From Symbiodinium microadriaticum (lineage: Eukaryota > Sar > Dinophyceae > Suessiales > Symbiodiniaceae), in contig LSRX01000428.1 of the NCBI GenBank assembly GCA_001939145.1, positions 436,522-500,521 on the forward strand: a DNA stretch of 64,000 nucleotides, in the 5' to 3' direction. The position numbers were made by a program, and so were the translations under genes. Positions 37,680 to 50,500 of this stretch are shown here, piece by piece. Numbering within the stretch: the stretch's first letter is position 1; the number at the start of each line of letters is the position of its first letter. Under the pieces are notes generated by a model, which was not told the origin of the DNA, searched no databases, and saw nothing but the letters and a program-made list of their open reading frames with translations.

Positions 37680-40560
37680 TCAACGGGCCCTACACAGTCC
37701 CTGGGGTAGGTGTAGTGTCCCACGCCATAGAACATGAAGCCTTTGTGCTGGCAGACTCAGACTCAAAACTCCCACGCGTTGAAAGCTTTGCGAGAAAGAC
37801 GAAAGCCATGAAGCACCTGAAAGCACAAATGCTGCCGCGAAGCACACGGAAAATGCCACAGCTGAGACTAGGAAAATTCCCTTGGCCAGCTTCATGGCAT
37901 CGTCTGGAGAACAATCCTTCCGCCCAGGCAGCTCCCCAAAAACATCTCCGACCGAGCACACTAGCTTGAAGTGGCACCGGCACCAGGCATACTCACTCGA
38001 ATCGCTTGCTCCGACGTCGTCCTGCGAGTTGGCGGTCTCTGCATTGAAATGGAAGATTTCATCCTCAGGTCAGTACAAAGACATCTGCCTTCAAGCTGGC
38101 ACCAGCACGCGGTAGTAGCATTGCACATGTGAATTGGCGCGTTCGTGTTCATGCGCCCCATCATTTCTCTTACCTTTACACTTCCACAACGTTAAGGTTT
38201 ACCTCAGTCCCTTTTGCATCCAGGACTCTCGCAACCAGCCGGGAAACTCCACAAGATAGCAAACCCTCAGTCCCTGGAACCCGAATCCCTCAGCAAGTGC
38301 AGCTTCAAGATTTTTGCTTCTTGTGAAAAACGACGGTCCCGCTGTGGGGAAATGCGCGAAATCCTAAGGCGAGCGACGTTTGATAGGCTGCACGTGTGCA
38401 GAACTGAGGCTTGAGAATTTCCACACTGGGGTGACGTGAATTCTCGCGGGCTGAGTGAAAGAAAACTCAGCACGAGTCGGTAGTCAGCAGCAACGTGCCT
38501 TCGAGACACTTTTCGTTTTTCTGCCTCTTTGATAACGACGGCTGCTCGCATTCTCGGGGGATTCGGTTCTTTGCTACCCAAAGAAAGCATTGAATGTGTT
38601 GAAACTTCGGTTTCTCCACATTTCAGCTTCCCCGCTTCAAGTTGCATGTCCACGAGAATTCAATGGCAACCATACTTTTCGATGAAACCTTTTTCTCCAA
38701 GTGTCCGTAAGCCAGCCAACAATCGGTTGGCCCAGGGCTCCCAGGGTGCCTTCGCGGATCTGAGGCTACGACCAGAACGGAACGGCGCCCCCCAGACCCA
38801 GAGGCACCCCTGGCCTTCGACTGCCCGGTCCAGGGCAAACACATAGCTGTAGGCCTCTTTGGGGACGATGTCGCTGAACATCTTGTTGTTCATCACCATG
38901 CACCAAGAAATCAAGGTGCCGGTCAGCATGAAAATCATGGCGAAGACTATGAAGGTACCAGGGCTCTTGTGGTCCAAGCCGCCTCAACAGACACAACAAA
39001 ACATGAAAAGCTACGCTCAAACCCGTGTCGGACAATCTTCAGCAAGGGTGCCGAGGCCAAACAGGATCGTGGCGAAGAGCGGCAAGGATAGGAAGACTGC
39101 CACTTGTGCAATTCCTCTGAACAGCATCGGGTCTTTCGGACAACTTTGAATAGCATCGGCTCACTGGCGTCCTGGTGGGCCGTGATCCGGGAAGCGCCGC
39201 GCAACGATGTCCAAAAGCACACCTGCAGGACCGGTCGCCGAACACGTGGCTCTGCGTTTCGGCAGTGCCGCGTTGCTCTGCCTCCCACAATCCCAGAGAG
39301 GGCCCCTCCGATGTTGAAGCAGGCAATGATGGCAGCGGCCTTGCCCAGAAGGTCTCAAGGTCACAGCTGTAACGCGAGGAGGCTCTCGGGCCTGCGAATG
39401 CGGGAAGCAGTTCAGCTCCAGCCACATGGTGAGATAGCTGAAAGCAAACCACGGCGCAGTACCAAAGACTCCTTTGGGACAGAGGCTCAGAGAGATTTCT
39501 TGTAGGCTTGCAAAGAAGCGCTCTCCTTGGCCGATGATGATGATGAAGGTTGGGAGGCAGACGATGTGCCGAAGCTTCGGCCTCGAGTCTTGGGCGCCAG
39601 CATCGGCCCAGGCCCGGCTCTGGGGAGGGCACGTCTCTTCGCAAACGATGGCCATCATGCTCCGGGGGTCCCTCTCGCGCTGGTCGTCAACCTGCACTTG
39701 TCCGGCGAAGAAGAGCAGGCACTTCCAGCGCTGATCCTCCCCTGCCGCGCCAGAAGCACGCAGAGAGTGCCCACAACTGCACTGAGAACGGCCACGATCA
39801 GCAAAGCAAACCTGGAACTCACCAGGTTGGGATGAGGGCTTGACAACAGCCGACCCGGTACTATGCAACTGGTGACGTCAGACGAGGCTCTGCCATCCAG
39901 CAATCGACATAATCTGATAAGTCGCAATGCCGGTGGCCAAAGCCGTGAAGGCCTCAGAACTCGGCTTAAGTTGGGGTGCAAGGTTCTCCACCCTTCGCCA
40001 GGCGGTCAAGGCTCTGTTTGCCCCACGTTTCCAGAAAACTGCAAGAAGCCGAAGGCTTTGCCACGACCTGTCAGGAACTAAGCCATGAAGACTTCTACCA
40101 AAGAGGAAGTGGCGACGATCTCTCGCATATGCTCTCCTTCTCAGCTCTTCTCAGCTTCCTGCCATGCGCTTCGCTCTTGTCAGCGACTAAGCTGAACAGC
40201 AGCGGCTGCACGATGCCCAAGCCGACACCGTTGAGAGCCTCGGGATGCACAGGCACAGGAAGAGCGCAGCGACGAGGCTCTCCGCTTCTGCCAGGCGACT
40301 CTGAAGAAGATCATCCAGGAGAGGCTTGGGGAGAAGGTGACCCCGACCAGTGCAGCGGCCCAGACCACCGCCCCGAGCCACACCAGCAGCGGCCTTGGCC
40401 TCAGAGAGCGCCCCCCCTTCCACTCAGACATACTCAGCTCTGAAAACCTCCAAAGGGCGCCGGACAGCTTGTCGGCCAGGAAGCCCGAGGGGAGAGCAAA
40501 GACCCTGAGCACGCGAGGCAGAGTTAAAGACTTCCTCGTCCCATCCGGTTGTTCCTTCAA
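37680..40560 (-). CDS. Major facilitator superfamily transporter, multi-exon
   Basis: A twelve-helix type secondary transporter split into many exons. In order on minus: about 40490-40450 (FALPSGFLADKLSG), about 40400-40310 (PLLVWLGAVVWAAALVGVTF, SWMIFFRV), about 40240-40180 (ALNGVGLGIVQPLLFSLVAD, a classic MFS helix-4/5 word), 39835-39740 (SSRFALLIVAVLSAVVGTL), about 39555-39520 (LPTFIIIIGQG), 39490-39405 (GTAPWFAFSYLTMWLELNC), about 39350-39280 (AAIIACFNIGGALSGIVGGR), about 39115-39040 (VAVFLSLPLFATILFGLG), 38965-38815 (MLTGTLISWCMVMNNKMFSD, then YVFALDRAVEG) and about 37960-37810 (DDAMKLAKGIFLVSAVAFSV). The NNxxFxxIVP...ALDR segment is typical of plant and protist MFS members with a C-terminal extension. 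Substrate unknown; exact splice sites were not worked out and the 3' end is provisional. Confidence 0.78.
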
Positions 40561-40569
40561 AGAAGAAGG

Positions 40570-41895
40570 CTTCAACATTGAATTGGCCGTAGCGGTTTTT
40601 GACGACACCCTACGAAACGGAATCTAAACGTTAGTACACCGGCATCGCTTTGAGGAAAAATCACGAAGCGATCCAGCAAGCTCCGCAAATCGCATAAGAA
40701 GAAGGCCGATAGATGCATGTAAATTCCGAGAACTATCCGCCACCAGTTGCAGCACTTGCAGTTGGCATTGAGGATTTGGCTAAACGAACGGGCCCAACAG
40801 CAAGAACATCGGAAAGCCCAGCTCGCCAGCAGGCACCCTTATCATCTCTTCTCACTCACTTATCAGCGATCACCTCCACCTTTGCACCTTCGCCTCTGCG
40901 CGAAACTCCCGCGCAGCAGTGGTTGACCGAATGAAAAGCTCAGCGACATCGGCCCGACATCCCTAGAAGGACCTCAAATGACTCAAATACCACAACCTCA
41001 ACCCAACCTAACCCAACTGCGGCAAAAGTGTCGACTCGAAGATGCCCCGCACCAGGCCCAGGGAGGCCAAGTCCTCCCGGGCGCACGGAGCCGCTGAGGG
41101 GGGAAGGAGGGGATTGGCGCATCGCTGAAAACTTCCGGGCAGGGGTCCCCCGGCGAGGCGTTGAAGTGTCTGGCAATCTCCTTGGCTGACATCTCGTCTG
41201 TCGGTGTCGGCTTTTGGGCCTTCTTTGAGCTGAAACTGGTGTGACCCAACCGGCGAGCCGCGAGCACTGAACTGTCTCTGGGAGGGGTGAGATAGCGGCG
41301 TTCCACAAAGTAGGAGTCTGCCCGGACAATTCCCTGAATGGAGATTGTAGACGGAGAACAAGCAACGAGTGTTCTGGCTCGCAAACAAGCGCGCCGAAGG
41401 TGAGCGAACAGGACAACGTCGGGAGTTCTCGGGACGTCTCCAGCCGGCAACATCTGGAGTTTCCGCTTTTGAATTTAGCCCAGAAGGAATCTGCACCAAG
41501 CGCCGTAAGCCTTTGAAGCTGCCTTGCGGCCTGGCGGTCTTGATTACTTACGACTAGTATACCCCTTCGAACCGAAGGCTTTTTGCAATCGTCGTCCCAG
41601 CGGCGGTGTAAACAGCAGGCAGAACCCAGTTGTCAGTGTTCCACATGATCATGACCTGGATCCAGCTGACGTTGCGCAACGCAGGGAGGACATGCGGCGT
41701 GCTGAAGCTACACACCGCTCAGCCCATGGCCAGGTTGAGAACTATCATTTCCATGAGCCACCGGCGCCATGGAGTCTGGGAATCCTGAGGTCAGAGTGCT
41801 GTAAGGCTGTAAACCCCATTACTACCACAGAAGGTATAGATACATATACAAATACATACACATACACGTACATAAACGCATACATCCATACATGC

Positions 41896-41943
<48 letters not shown>

Positions 41944-42990
41944 ATGTTTTCTAGCAGTGCACCTGCGTCTCCAAAGACTCCGAACCCGACTCCATCGCGT
42001 GAGCTTCGGCCTGTCTCAAGCGCTGAAGATAGGAAAACTAGGGGGGTTTCTGGGTGTACTACACTGAGTTGGGTTTCGGCGATCACACACGGACACTCCA
42101 GGCGAGGCATGTGGTCCGAGGTCTGCAAAGAAGTGAAACCCATGATCGAGTATAAGACCCGGAAACAGGCAAATCCATAAAAGTACAACCTCTCATGTTC
42201 AACTCGTTGAAATCCAATTGTCTCATCTAGACTAGTTTTGGACTTCAACGACTACAGGTTGAGATCGCTTCAACGGTGAGTCGGGAGTTTCATTTAGAGT
42301 TTTTCCACCCGCCCAGAGTTTGGAGTTTAGGTTCCATAGGTGCAGGTCGGCGTGACACAAACAGGAGGTATGTTTGCCCAGTACTATGCAAGAAGGGCAA
42401 ACAGGAATAAGAGTAACATACCAGCAGGCGCAAGAGTAAGATAACTAGCAGTGTACATGCAAGACAGCAGGTCTGAAATGAGTCTTCACGGTAGCCTGAG
42501 TCCTGCACGTTCAGGCCTTCCGAGAGATGAAAAAGTTAAATCCGGAGTTTGGAGTTTTTTGCTTAGGGTTTAGGGTTTCCATAATATCTCTATACTGTAT
42601 AATTAATCTAGGAACCCTAAAGAATTGGATTGGGAATGATGTAGAAGATAGAAAGACTGGGCTCTCGCTCACTGTGTACTATAGATCCCTACCATGGTAC
42701 CTTATCTTAATTTCCTCAACAAGAACCCAAAGTAGAAACCCAGTGACGGCTGACCAAAACTCCGGCCTTCTCTATGGGCAATGCAGACATGCACGGGCCT
42801 TTCACTGTCATGTCTAAGTCTAAGCTCCTCTCTCAGGAGCACCAAAAAATCTCGTCACTTCTCACTGCTTGAGCCAGAAGGCCACCAGAGCTCGCTCCGC
42901 AGATCGCGACTGTGGAGGGCAGCTGACAGATAGGCCGGGACAGAGACATGCCTGGCAGCGAAACCAAGGCCTGTGGCATCACGCCTCCAT
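40570..42990. other. No confident gene; contains simple repeats
   Basis: No exon was recognised. The stretch contains a CATACA/ACATA tract (about 41840-41900) next to (GA)n at 41901-41942 and two telomere-like TTTAGGG units at about 42560-42583. A repeated GGAGTTTRGAG word occurs near 42315 and 42543. Confidence 0.5.
41901..41942. repeat. (GA)n microsatellite
   Basis: About eighteen GA units with a terminal GCGAGCGAGA variant; preceded by CATACA tracts. Confidence 0.95.
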
Positions 42991-43009
42991 TGAGGCCTTT
43001 TTTTGACCA

Positions 43010-43340
43010 GGGCCGCATCACGCCGCCTTGAAAACAGCTTGGGAACCTTTGGTTCAAATATAGCACAAACGGTGGACCAGCCTCTACAAATTTGGAGAAG
43101 AAGTCTTTGAATTCCTGCAAATCCACCTGCATCCACAAGCACTTCGGAGGCAGAATCGCGTGCACACACACACACACACACACATTGCAAGGCGTTTGCA
43201 TTTCAACGTAACTTTCCCTTCCTGCCCGTCACCGTTGGTATCGGCTCTCCACCACAGAGCTCCGATCTGCGTCTGCGTGACATCGGGGACATGTGTCAGC
43301 AGAAAGTTTGTAAAAACCTGAGCTCGCAAGCTTGTGACAA
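43010..43340 (-). CDS. EF-hand calcium-binding protein, two exons seen
   Basis: The exon ending at 43222 reads QTQIGALWWRADTNGDGQ, and the exon starting at 43126 reads VDLQEFKDFFSKFVEAG. Removing 43221-43127 joins them into a complete 12-residue EF-hand loop, DTNGDGQVDLQE, with Asp1, Asn3, Asp5, a backbone position 7, Asp9 and Glu12 and a typical exiting helix. The intron is 95 bp, begins GA and ends AG, and contains a (TG)n tract. A calcium-responsive role is inferred. Upstream the frame continues as VFTNFLLTHVPDVTQ, an entering helix. The rest of the gene was not found, so the number of EF-hands and any fused domain are unknown. Confidence 0.7.
43158..43184. repeat. (CA)n inside a GA-AG intron
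   Basis: About twelve CA units within the intron of the EF-hand gene; on the gene strand it reads (TG)n. Confidence 0.95.
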
Positions 43341-43349
43341 CACGACACA

Positions 43350-45890
43350 ATGTCCCGACAGCTTCCGGCGAATGGCTCCTCTGCAGCTTTCAAAATGCAC
43401 ATGCCATTCGCTGCCTTCCGTTTGGAGCTTGGTCTTTGTTTCAACCATGTTCTTGAAGCATTTGTTGCGGTGGGGGTCGCTCTCCGTTACAAAACTGCGA
43501 CACCTTGGTCGCCCCTCGCCGATTCAAACGTGAGGTCTGCTTCTTGTCCTGCACCATATCCATGTGGCAGTCAAAACACAGATTAACTAACATTTTTTAA
43601 CACATCTTCGAGCGCGTGCTGCTCTGCTTCTGCTCTGCCTTTCCTCCGTTGGGTGTGTTTTAAGACAAGCAGGGGTTAAAGCCAAAGCCACCCCGTGCTG
43701 TCCCAGCGGCGCTCAACTGGGCTTCTCACATGGCTTCCGTCCGGCTTTCATGCTGCTGGCCCTGTTCTGATCCGCGAGTCTCAACAAGGGCTCTTCCCTG
43801 GCGCCGGCCCAAGCCATCCCTTCAGCCAAGGGGCTGCATTAATTTTGTTTACCAGGGTAAGAGCTGGAGGAGCGACCTCCACCCATATGGTATGGGGATG
43901 TGTCTTGGGAATTGGCTGCTTGTGTTTACTTGCATTGTCTTGAATTGTGACATTTCTGAGGGGTGCTTCCCTTTTCAGCTCAAGTTGCTGAGTCGGCGAA
44001 CCAATCCAATATTCTCTGTCTTCTTCCACACAGCCAAAGGACAGCACTCCGGCACTGCCCTTGCGCATAGATCCGGACTGGTCATGAGGAACGGTGTGAT
44101 ACTGACATTTCATCATGAAGCTTGGTTAGGAACCGTCGGTGACCCGCCTGAACCCCCTGAACTTTAGCAAAGCCCCTGCATCCCCGCTGTCTCCCCCTGT
44201 GAGGGGCTACCGTGCTGGCCACTGTATTTCGTGGTCAAAATGGACTCCTCTGCTCTGGGAGTTCCAAACAACCACTCTCTCTCTCTCTATCCCTTTCCGT
44301 CCCTCTGAATCTGCGAGGCACAAGTGGGGAGATGGCGCCAGGCCCATTCCAGCCACCCAGGTTGCGAAACAAAGCCGCAGGAGTCTCCTTGTTCGATTTC
44401 TTGACCTTTCCGGCAGCGCAAAACCGAAAGCTGAAGATCAGAGACTCCGCCGACAGGCCTTTTTCAAGATGGTCTGCAGCTGCTGCTCGAGAGGGACAGC
44501 CTGAAGATCGGCCCAGAGCTCAGAAGCCCCAGGATGCTCGCAACGCGGAATGAGCACGGGCGAACATCAGAGGCCCCTGCAGGAGCAGACTTGGCGTTTG
44601 CTGTGTTGGCTGCTTTCGCCGCCGAGGCTGTGTTGAGCGAGAGCTTCCTGAGCTTCGTGACTTTTGTCTAAGTGGGGACGGGTGACAACAGAGAAGGGCT
44701 AGCGGCTAGCCCATCAATCACCACCGACAATTGCAGCATAGACAAAATGCCACACAAGTATTCCTCTTCGCAAACGACACTGATAGATAGTGTCTCGTAT
44801 TCTATGTGCCGGATGAATCCGCCGTGGCACTTGCTGAGCGACGTCAACATCCTGTCAGGGACAAGGACAAAAAGTGTTCATCAACAATCAACTTCCGAGA
44901 TCCAGCCAACACGCCCCCAAGCGACTGAAGCATGCCAGCTCACATACACGGCAAGATTGTCAGAGTCCTGGTGGCAGCTTTGCCCCTGTCTGTGTTGGCA
45001 TTGTCTGCTGACTTGTAGTCGTTCAAGAACCTGTAGCAGGCGGACAAAGCCCGATTGGGCGCACACGGAACTGAATCAACACGACAATGCATCCCCTGAA
45101 GAAAATAGAAGCTAGTGTGTAAGCCGACGAAGAGTGAGCAGCAGGCGACCAGCTAGTGTGCAAAGCAAAGCTTGCCAGAACCCCCAAATCACAACCAAAC
45201 TCCGTCAATCTTAGCTCTATACCCACTGCACGCCAGGCAAGTCTGATGCAAAAAATACACCACGGGCCTGTTGGTGGCCCTATCCGCGTGCTGCTGCGCA
45301 GCATCCTGGAAGTCCTTGTTGGCCTTGACCTGCACTGAAGTGTCGAGCGATGCACTGGGCCGGGCATAACTCTGACTCTCATACTGTAGGAGAAGCGATG
45401 GGTCTTTCAGGCACCGTTTTGGAGGCCCTCACGGCCCCATTGATTGTTCACCAACTCACCCAGCCCCCCGGAAGTGCCTCCTCAGAAAGCTTCCGAACTG
45501 CTCTATTTGACTCTGGCCTGGTTCAGGCGAAGCTGCATGGCCAGCTTGGCCTTCTTCATATCCTGCACAGGACAACAGTCTGGTCGCAAGGTGCAAGGCC
45601 AGGCCAGGCCTCCTTCGCTTGCAGCAGGTTGGCGGAAGCCGAGAGCCTGAGCCCGAAGCGCCGCAAAATTCAAAGCAGGCGAAGGCACAGGGAAAAGCCC
45701 AAAGGGGTTCCGCGATGCCACAGGGGCTGCGCCAAGGTCTTCCATTCAGTCCCAGTGTCTCTTGCCCTGGTTTCTTCTCCGCTGCAGCTGCAGCTGGAAC
45801 CTTCAGAGGCTCGAAGTCCGAAACTGACAAGCTGGCTTGCTGGGGCGCTGGGGCGCTGCAAAGAGAAGAGATGCCCCAAGAATCTGAGGC
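43350..45890. other. No confident gene
   Basis: A minus-strand stretch 44850-44668 (SLSKCHGGFIRHIEYETLSI, then SVVCEEEYLCG) ends at a stop and could be a terminal exon of an unknown gene. Other frames show no motif. A pyrimidine-rich CTCTCT tract lies at 44274-44292. Confidence 0.4.
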
Positions 45891-45899
45891 TCTCACTAC

Positions 45900-46600
45900 G
45901 CCCGTCACCGAGGTTTTCTTGGCACTGCCTTTGGCCTTGGCCTTGACGGCAGTCTCCAATCTCTGGACTTCTTCCTCCTTTTTGAAGACAAGGGGACATG
46001 TACGAGGCCGGCAGTCAGGAGTTCCAGGCCATGCCCGTGTGTCCTTCTGCTTGAGCTCCTCCAGCTCTTTCTTGGTCATCTCCTGAACCTCCCAAGGCGG
46101 GAGTGACCGCCGCTCCCGGCAGAGCAGATCCGGGGGAAAAGCAAGCCTTCTTCATCATCTCCTGCGTGAAGGGTGGCACGGCATCCCGAGGGTGGGTACC
46201 TGGGCTGATCAAAGGGCGATCTTCTGGAACTCCCAGAGCACTGCCCAGGAATGCTGCCCAGAAGCAAAACAGCTTGTACAGAGTCTCCCGGCTGTGCGCC
46301 CGTCCTTGAGCAGGGAGTGGGTCGGCATCCGCAAAGTTTTCGCGAAGGGCTGAAGTGTACGGCGTGCGAACTTCGGGCCGAGAGGCTGTCTTCCAGGTTG
46401 GGCTCCTGGGACTCTGGGTCCGGGTTGTCCACGAAAATGAACCTCCGCAAAAGTGACTGCAGTAGCCTGGGAGCTTTTGGCAGTTGCCCGTCGCTTGGGC
46501 CTGCTCGGATTGTTCCCAACGATGGAGTAGATGTGCTTGAAGCGCCAGTTAATCTCCACTTGCCGCTGGATCCACTCATCCTTCCAAGGATGCGAGGCTT
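45900..46600 (-). CDS. Candidate exons of an unknown charged protein
   Basis: Minus-strand frames with coding-like composition occur at about 46590-46480 (EINWRFKHIYSIVGNNPSRP), 46215-46130 (SPGTHPRDAVPPFTQEMMKK) and 46085-45900 (MTKKELEELKQKDTRAW, then KKEEEVQRLETAVKAKAKG). The last is lysine/glutamate-rich and would form a helix or coiled coil. The pieces are in different frames, consistent with separate exons of one gene, but splice sites are not fixed and I recognise no family. Confidence 0.35.
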
Positions 46601-46609
46601 TCCCGGGCC

Positions 46610-47351
46610 CACTTTGGGGGGGTGGGGGGATTTGCCTGCTGCAAGGATTGAAGGAGGGCAGAGGTCTTCATACCCACCCTCCCGCCCTCCCGTGCGCGAG
46701 GTCTCACTGTCTCTCTCGTGCTATCCTCTAGTGTCTCGCAGCCAGGCATACTGCAACAAGACTTTCGGATCTTGCAGAAGGCATCCGGGCATTCGGGGGT
46801 TGAAAGGGATTGCGGCCGCAGTTCCGAAAGCCGAATGCAATTGCAGAGCACTTTGGCACCTTTTCCTGCCTCAAGACTGTACCTGGCATGCATCCTGTCA
46901 GGAGTCTCTTCGAATCGAGGCCTTTAGACTGAAACCTGCAATGTGAGAGTTAAGCGAACCGGGTTGGTGGGCAGAAGGGCAGAAGAAGCAACATGATGTT
47001 CCAAGCCGCCATGAAAACATGGAACAGACAAACAAGGAAACAAACATACAAACGATGGCCAAAAGCAGACAGAGTCTGATGAAGCCGAGGCTCTGCATCC
47101 TCGCGACTTCGAGCATACTTGCTGGCACAGGTGACGACAATGTACAGGTTCAGGAGGCTGTCCTGTAAGTCTCTGCATGTCCGCGAACTCTGGACACTAC
47201 ATCTTGTCGAGATGCATGGCGCAGTTCCGCTCTTCTGTCACACTGCCGAGAGGAGCAAGGCCATTCCCCCGCGCGAGTCCACGCACTGTTGCGCAGAGAC
47301 GCTTGCTTGCTCGGGGTATAGGGACAGGAGGTCCCCTGGCCCGGAGGGCTA
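46610..47351. other. Left flank of the retrotransposon, no gene seen
   Basis: No exon was recognised. The stretch ends in the CCCCC that becomes the left copy of the target-site duplication. Confidence 0.5.
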
Positions 47352-47356
47352 CCCCC
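47352..47356. repeat. Target-site duplication CCCCC (left copy)
   Basis: Five bases immediately outside the left LTR, identical to 56075-56079 immediately outside the right LTR. Five base pairs is the usual duplication length for copia-type integrases. A homopolymer makes chance matching easier, but the LTR ends independently define the same boundary. Confidence 0.8.
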
Positions 47357-47545
47357 TGCAAGTGGTAATGCTCGATGATGCTCAAGTATGTTCCACACGG
47401 AAGAGCTGCAGAGAGCGAAGGGATATAAAGCTATGGCAAAGCAACAGCTACGGATTTTCCCCGGGCGCTCCCCAAAGTGCCTCGATCAGTAGAAACTTCG
47501 GAAGACCAGCATGCGTCTGACGAAGCCAAGCCTTTCAAGCTTGCA
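47357..47545 (-). repeat. 3' LTR, 189 bp
   Basis: Begins TGCAAG and ends CTTGCA, a perfect 6-bp terminal inverted repeat with TG...CA ends. Identical to 55886-56074. Element-strand CTTTATATCC (plus 47421-47430) is a possible TATA-like core, although dinoflagellate promoters usually lack TATA. Confidence 0.97.
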
Positions 47546-47563
47546 TGCCCCGATCTCCCGGTG
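47546..47563 (-). promoter_or_regulatory. Putative polypurine tract
   Basis: The 18 bases between the pol stop codon and the 3' LTR read, on the element strand, CACC then GGGAGATCGGGGCA. The purine-rich end adjoins the LTR as required for plus-strand priming, but two pyrimidines interrupt it, so the call is tentative. Confidence 0.5.
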
Positions 47564-50500
47564 CTAAAAAGAGTTGTGATCCTGAATCATCAAACCTTCT
47601 CTCATTTCATCAGACTCTATGCTATGCTCACAATTGGAGATGCCCGTCAAGTTCTCCAGAGGGGAGTGGCCTTCGGCCTTCCGCTTCCTCGCTGAGCGCA
47701 TGGAGGGATCCTCGACGATGCGCCATGAATGCCCCATCTTGTAGTAGAGCTCTAGCTCGTGCCCTCCGTTCTGCTTGGTCAACGAGTTGGCCAGCTGCGC
47801 CTCCGAATGTACCCACCGGACTTGTAGGTCGGTACGTTGTTGGGCCTCTTTGACACTCAAGAGTTCTAAGTTCGATTTCCGCTCAGCTCCTTTGATGGTA
47901 AGGACTTCGGTGCTTAACTTATCATAGACATTCCGGCTGTCAGTGATGAGTGTTCCCGGAACCTTACGCACACAAGAATCCGGATCCCGAACGTCCAACC
48001 CTCCGAAGCAAATCTCACTCCACTCATATCTGGCGAAATAAAGGAGGTCTTCGCCGCTTATCGCGGCCTGGCTCTCTGAGGCTCCTGGACTTCGGCACGC
48101 CCGATCGATCTTATTCGAGTGCCACGACATGAGTGACACTTTTCCTAAAGCTCCTTGCATCATGGAGGTTGGGGCGAGTCCAATCAGGATTCCCTGGGTG
48201 CTTCCTCCATCATGACGGTTCTGGTTTCCAGCATCAACCCAAGCGTAGAGGCCTAGGGGTTCCTCGACAGGAAACGCATGAAGAACCATGGTATGTGACT
48301 TCCGGGCCTTCACCTGTTGCAACAGACGATTAGCCCTGTCAATCAACTCCACACAGCTCTGGCTAACCTCAGAAAGCATCAAACTTACGTCTGCGCTGAC
48401 GTGGGGTGCCACCTGTTGAGCGTGCCAGCTCAGAGCTCCTAGTAAGCCCCGAAGTTGGGACTTCTCGTGAGGAGTGGTGGCTTCCTTGGACTGTTTCTTT
48501 CTTCGGCTGTTCACATTGATTTCGGGGATGGCCTCCACATAGTTAGGCTGGGACAACAAGAACTGGTTCTCCTTTCGAGTCACCTGAACCCCACACTGCA
48601 CAAAAGAATCCTTATCCCAATCTCCCCACTTGAAACGGCTTTGAATGTTTTCAATGATCCGCCGCCAGCTCGCGTCTGACTCATCTCCGGAAAATAGGAA
48701 ATCGTCCACGTGGCCTGAGATGATGCCTTTCACCTTTCCCTCGCTGCGGTACACCCAGGCACAAGCATCCGACCACAATCTCTGAAGACCTTGTGATTCA
48801 AAGTATTCGGCTATTGTTCTGTACCATTCCAATGGCGCGTCAACAAGGCCGTAGCAAGCTTTCCGCATGCGTACTATGCTACCGCTAGCCAATCCCATCG
48901 CATGACATATCTCGTCGCAAGGAATGCAAAACAAGGTTTCCGGATATTCTCTTCCTTGCAAGAACGCTCCAGACACATCTCCTTTATATACAGACCACTG
49001 GTGGTTCAAAGCTAGCTGTAGTAGCATCTGTCTTGTCTGCCTCGTCATGACAGGTGATGTTGTGGACCTCTGGGCATAAGCTGGGTCTTGATAGCCTAGC
49101 AGAATGGCCCTGGCTTTAGCTTTATAGGAGCCGTCCTCCTTCAGCTTCCAGGTCAGTAGCCATCGCATGCCCATCGCCTGTTCTCGATCTGGTCGGAGTT
49201 CTGAAGGCAGTGCCTCAAACGCGCGAGAGGCAACAAAGTTCTTCACCTCAACAGCCTTTGCCTCCTTGAAAGCCTGGCGCTCGCCTTCATTCAGTCGTCT
49301 TTCTGATACCTCTACGGCTTTGCGCTTCAGAGCGCTGACAAAGAAGCCACTCAGATCCCGGGTGGCTGCCTCAACTCCTCTCTTGCTTTCAGGCATGTCA
49401 ATGGCTACCTCGATGGCTGCGGATTCCTCGGCCCAGAAACAGGAGTGATCACTGAAATGCGCCTCTGGAACTTGCTCCCACCAAGCCTCTGCTGTCAGTC
49501 CATCTGCGATAGGTGGACGTCCCTTCCGACTTTTCGGGCCTCTGCTTGATGTCGCGGTGCTGGGCATCTCCTCCTCACTCTCGTCCTGCATGTCTGTGGC
49601 ATCCTCGGGGCTGCCTCTCTTCCCGCGCACGCGGGTTCTTGGTGGTACAAACCGCTGTGGTGGAACTTCTTGTTCTGGATCTTGGGCACGGGTCCACTCC
49701 TGTGCCTCGGGGATTTCTCCAGAGATATCCTCATACCGGTTCCCACCGATCTCTTCTGCCACCTTCTGAAAAGACCACGGCGTGCCACCTTCGGGTGTCC
49801 TGCTTGCCAGCGCTTCCAGAAGCGCTTCGCGTGCCGAGGCGTGTCTCAGCTGTTCTGGACTACACTTCATCAAAGATCGTCCTCTCACCAGCCAAATCGC
49901 GCTACCGGCCCGCATGGTTCCGTCGGGATTCTTTCGCCCCTCGGTTGCGAGGATACGTGCCGGTCCAAGAAACCTGCCATGCTTACTGCTGGGAGCTCGG
50001 CGGCCCTGCCCGCTCTCTTGTGTCCTCCAGAAAAACACCAGATCTCCCGGAGAATATGATGCCAGTGGCCGACTCCGTGAGTTCAGGGCCCTGGTAATCC
50101 TCTGTTGAGCCTGCCAGTCGCACAGTGACTTCTCTGCTTCCGCGCGGGCCTTAGCCACGCGGTGGAACTCCTCAGTGGCGTTCTCCACCACCAGGTCGTC
50201 TGGCAGTTGTTCTGGCCTGGCAATCATCCTGCCAGTGATGTCGGGATTTCGACCAAAAGCATGCTGGATAGGTGTGAATCCTCGAATCTGCTCTCTGCTG
50301 TTAAAAACCTCCACGGCAAGTGACAAAGCTTCCTCCGAGGAGAGTCGATCGTCCACGGCAGTTACATGTGTCAGGACGTGCTTGATTCCTTTAACAGCCT
50401 GCTCACAAACTCCCAGCTGCCAATGTGCATCAGCAGGGATGAGGTCCAGGTATATGGAGTTTCGATCACAGTAGTCTTCCACCTGGCGACTCCGGAAAGC

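Noticed and set aside
47119..47520. Plus-strand frame crossing the left LTR
   Set aside because: The identical peptide occurs across the other LTR, as expected for a repeat; it has no protein family features and runs against the element.
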